Positions 62,897 through 63,008 of a stretch of DNA of 63,008 bases are shown here, piece by piece. The stretch is from positions 1 through 63,008 of the forward strand of contig NZ_SLXA01000013.1 in assembly GCF_004340975.1 (NCBI RefSeq), read 5' to 3'. The translations under genes were made by a program, and so were the position numbers. Each line of letters begins with the position of its first letter. The first letter of the stretch is position 1. The stretch comes from Frisingicoccus caecimuris. Its GTDB lineage: Bacteria; Bacillota; Clostridia; Lachnospirales; Lachnospiraceae. The notes beneath the pieces are model-generated. The model was not told the DNA's origin. It did no database searches and was given only the letters and a program-made list of their open reading frames with translations.

Positions 62897-63008
62897 ATAA
62901 AAGTTGCACGACAGAAATGAGCAACATCAAAAAATGGACATTGACAATTAAACAATAAAACAATCCCGAAAGTTCTTGACTGTGAACACTTGATGAGTCT
63001 GAACGGAC

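Noticed and set aside
62941-62970. A third TTGACA in the rRNA leader
   Set aside because: No acceptable -10 box lies 15-19 bp downstream.
1-63008. CRISPR array, prophage, insertion sequence or integrated element
   Set aside because: No regular repeat-spacer series, transposase, integrase or phage structural gene was found; the short repeats at 31-94 and 56196-56292 do not fit a CRISPR array.

Overview
The window looks like chromosomal DNA of a strict anaerobe of the Clostridia, most likely a Lachnospiraceae-type Firmicute. The evidence is the Streptococcus/Clostridium-style fab-acc cluster with FabK, the AGGAGG ribosome binding sites with some TTG starts, the PyrK/PyrD type B pair, a four-subunit pyruvate:ferredoxin oxidoreductase, VanZ- and DUF3796-type membrane proteins, and a tRNA-Gly without encoded CCA. 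I see no prophage, insertion sequence, CRISPR array or integron. This is mostly housekeeping DNA with a few unusual genes set into otherwise standard operons.

Layout. 1-9455: fatty acid synthesis (acpP-fabK-fabD-fabG-fabF-accB-fabZ-accC-accD-accA plus a second FabK-like flavoprotein), with two sites matching the FabT operator consensus. 9463-15140: small units (flavodoxin/TetR divergent pair, L-lactate dehydrogenase, DUF3796 membrane protein with a Xre regulator, two DMT exporters, a CmpB-like membrane protein). 15260-25546: an rRNA methyltransferase, then folate synthesis (folC-folE-HD protein-folP-folBK), an adenosine-deaminase-like protein that has lost key catalytic residues, pheA, a DUF815 ATPase and ppx. 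25552-29414: ppk and a lipoprotein with a clan CD (caspase/CHAT-like) His/Cys pair. 29557-34519: coiled-coil protein, tRNA-Gly, Dabb protein, TauE/SafE exporter, small membrane proteins, M50 protease, RraA-GntR pair. 34720-44227: DEAD-box helicase, pyrimidine operon (pyrF-pyrK-pyrD-siroheme reductase-pyrE), VanZ, an M29 aminopeptidase. 44387-50359: purine operon purK-purE-purF-like-purM-purN-purD, whose PurF lacks the glutaminase cysteine. 50460-56195: HAD phosphatase, GntR-clpC, a conserved small protein, radA. 56333-62753: an operon of a lactate-permease-family transporter, porCDAB and a two-subunit UxaA-family hydro-lyase. 62754-63008: tandem promoters and leader that look like the start of an rRNA operon whose 16S gene lies outside the window.

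How the parts work together. The fab-acc cluster makes malonyl-ACP and elongates it; the FabT-like boxes suggest feedback repression by acyl-ACP. The folate, pyrimidine and purine operons cover one-carbon and nucleotide supply. The last operon is the most interesting: permease, dehydratase-like lyase and pyruvate oxidoreductase fit the import of an unidentified lactate-like hydroxyacid, its conversion to a 2-oxoacid, and oxidation to an acyl-CoA with reduced ferredoxin. Other points for a second look are the pseudo-PurF, the altered adenosine deaminase, the HD protein placed where folate synthesis lacks a phosphohydrolase, the siroheme reductase inside the pyr operon, and several palindromic auto-operators.
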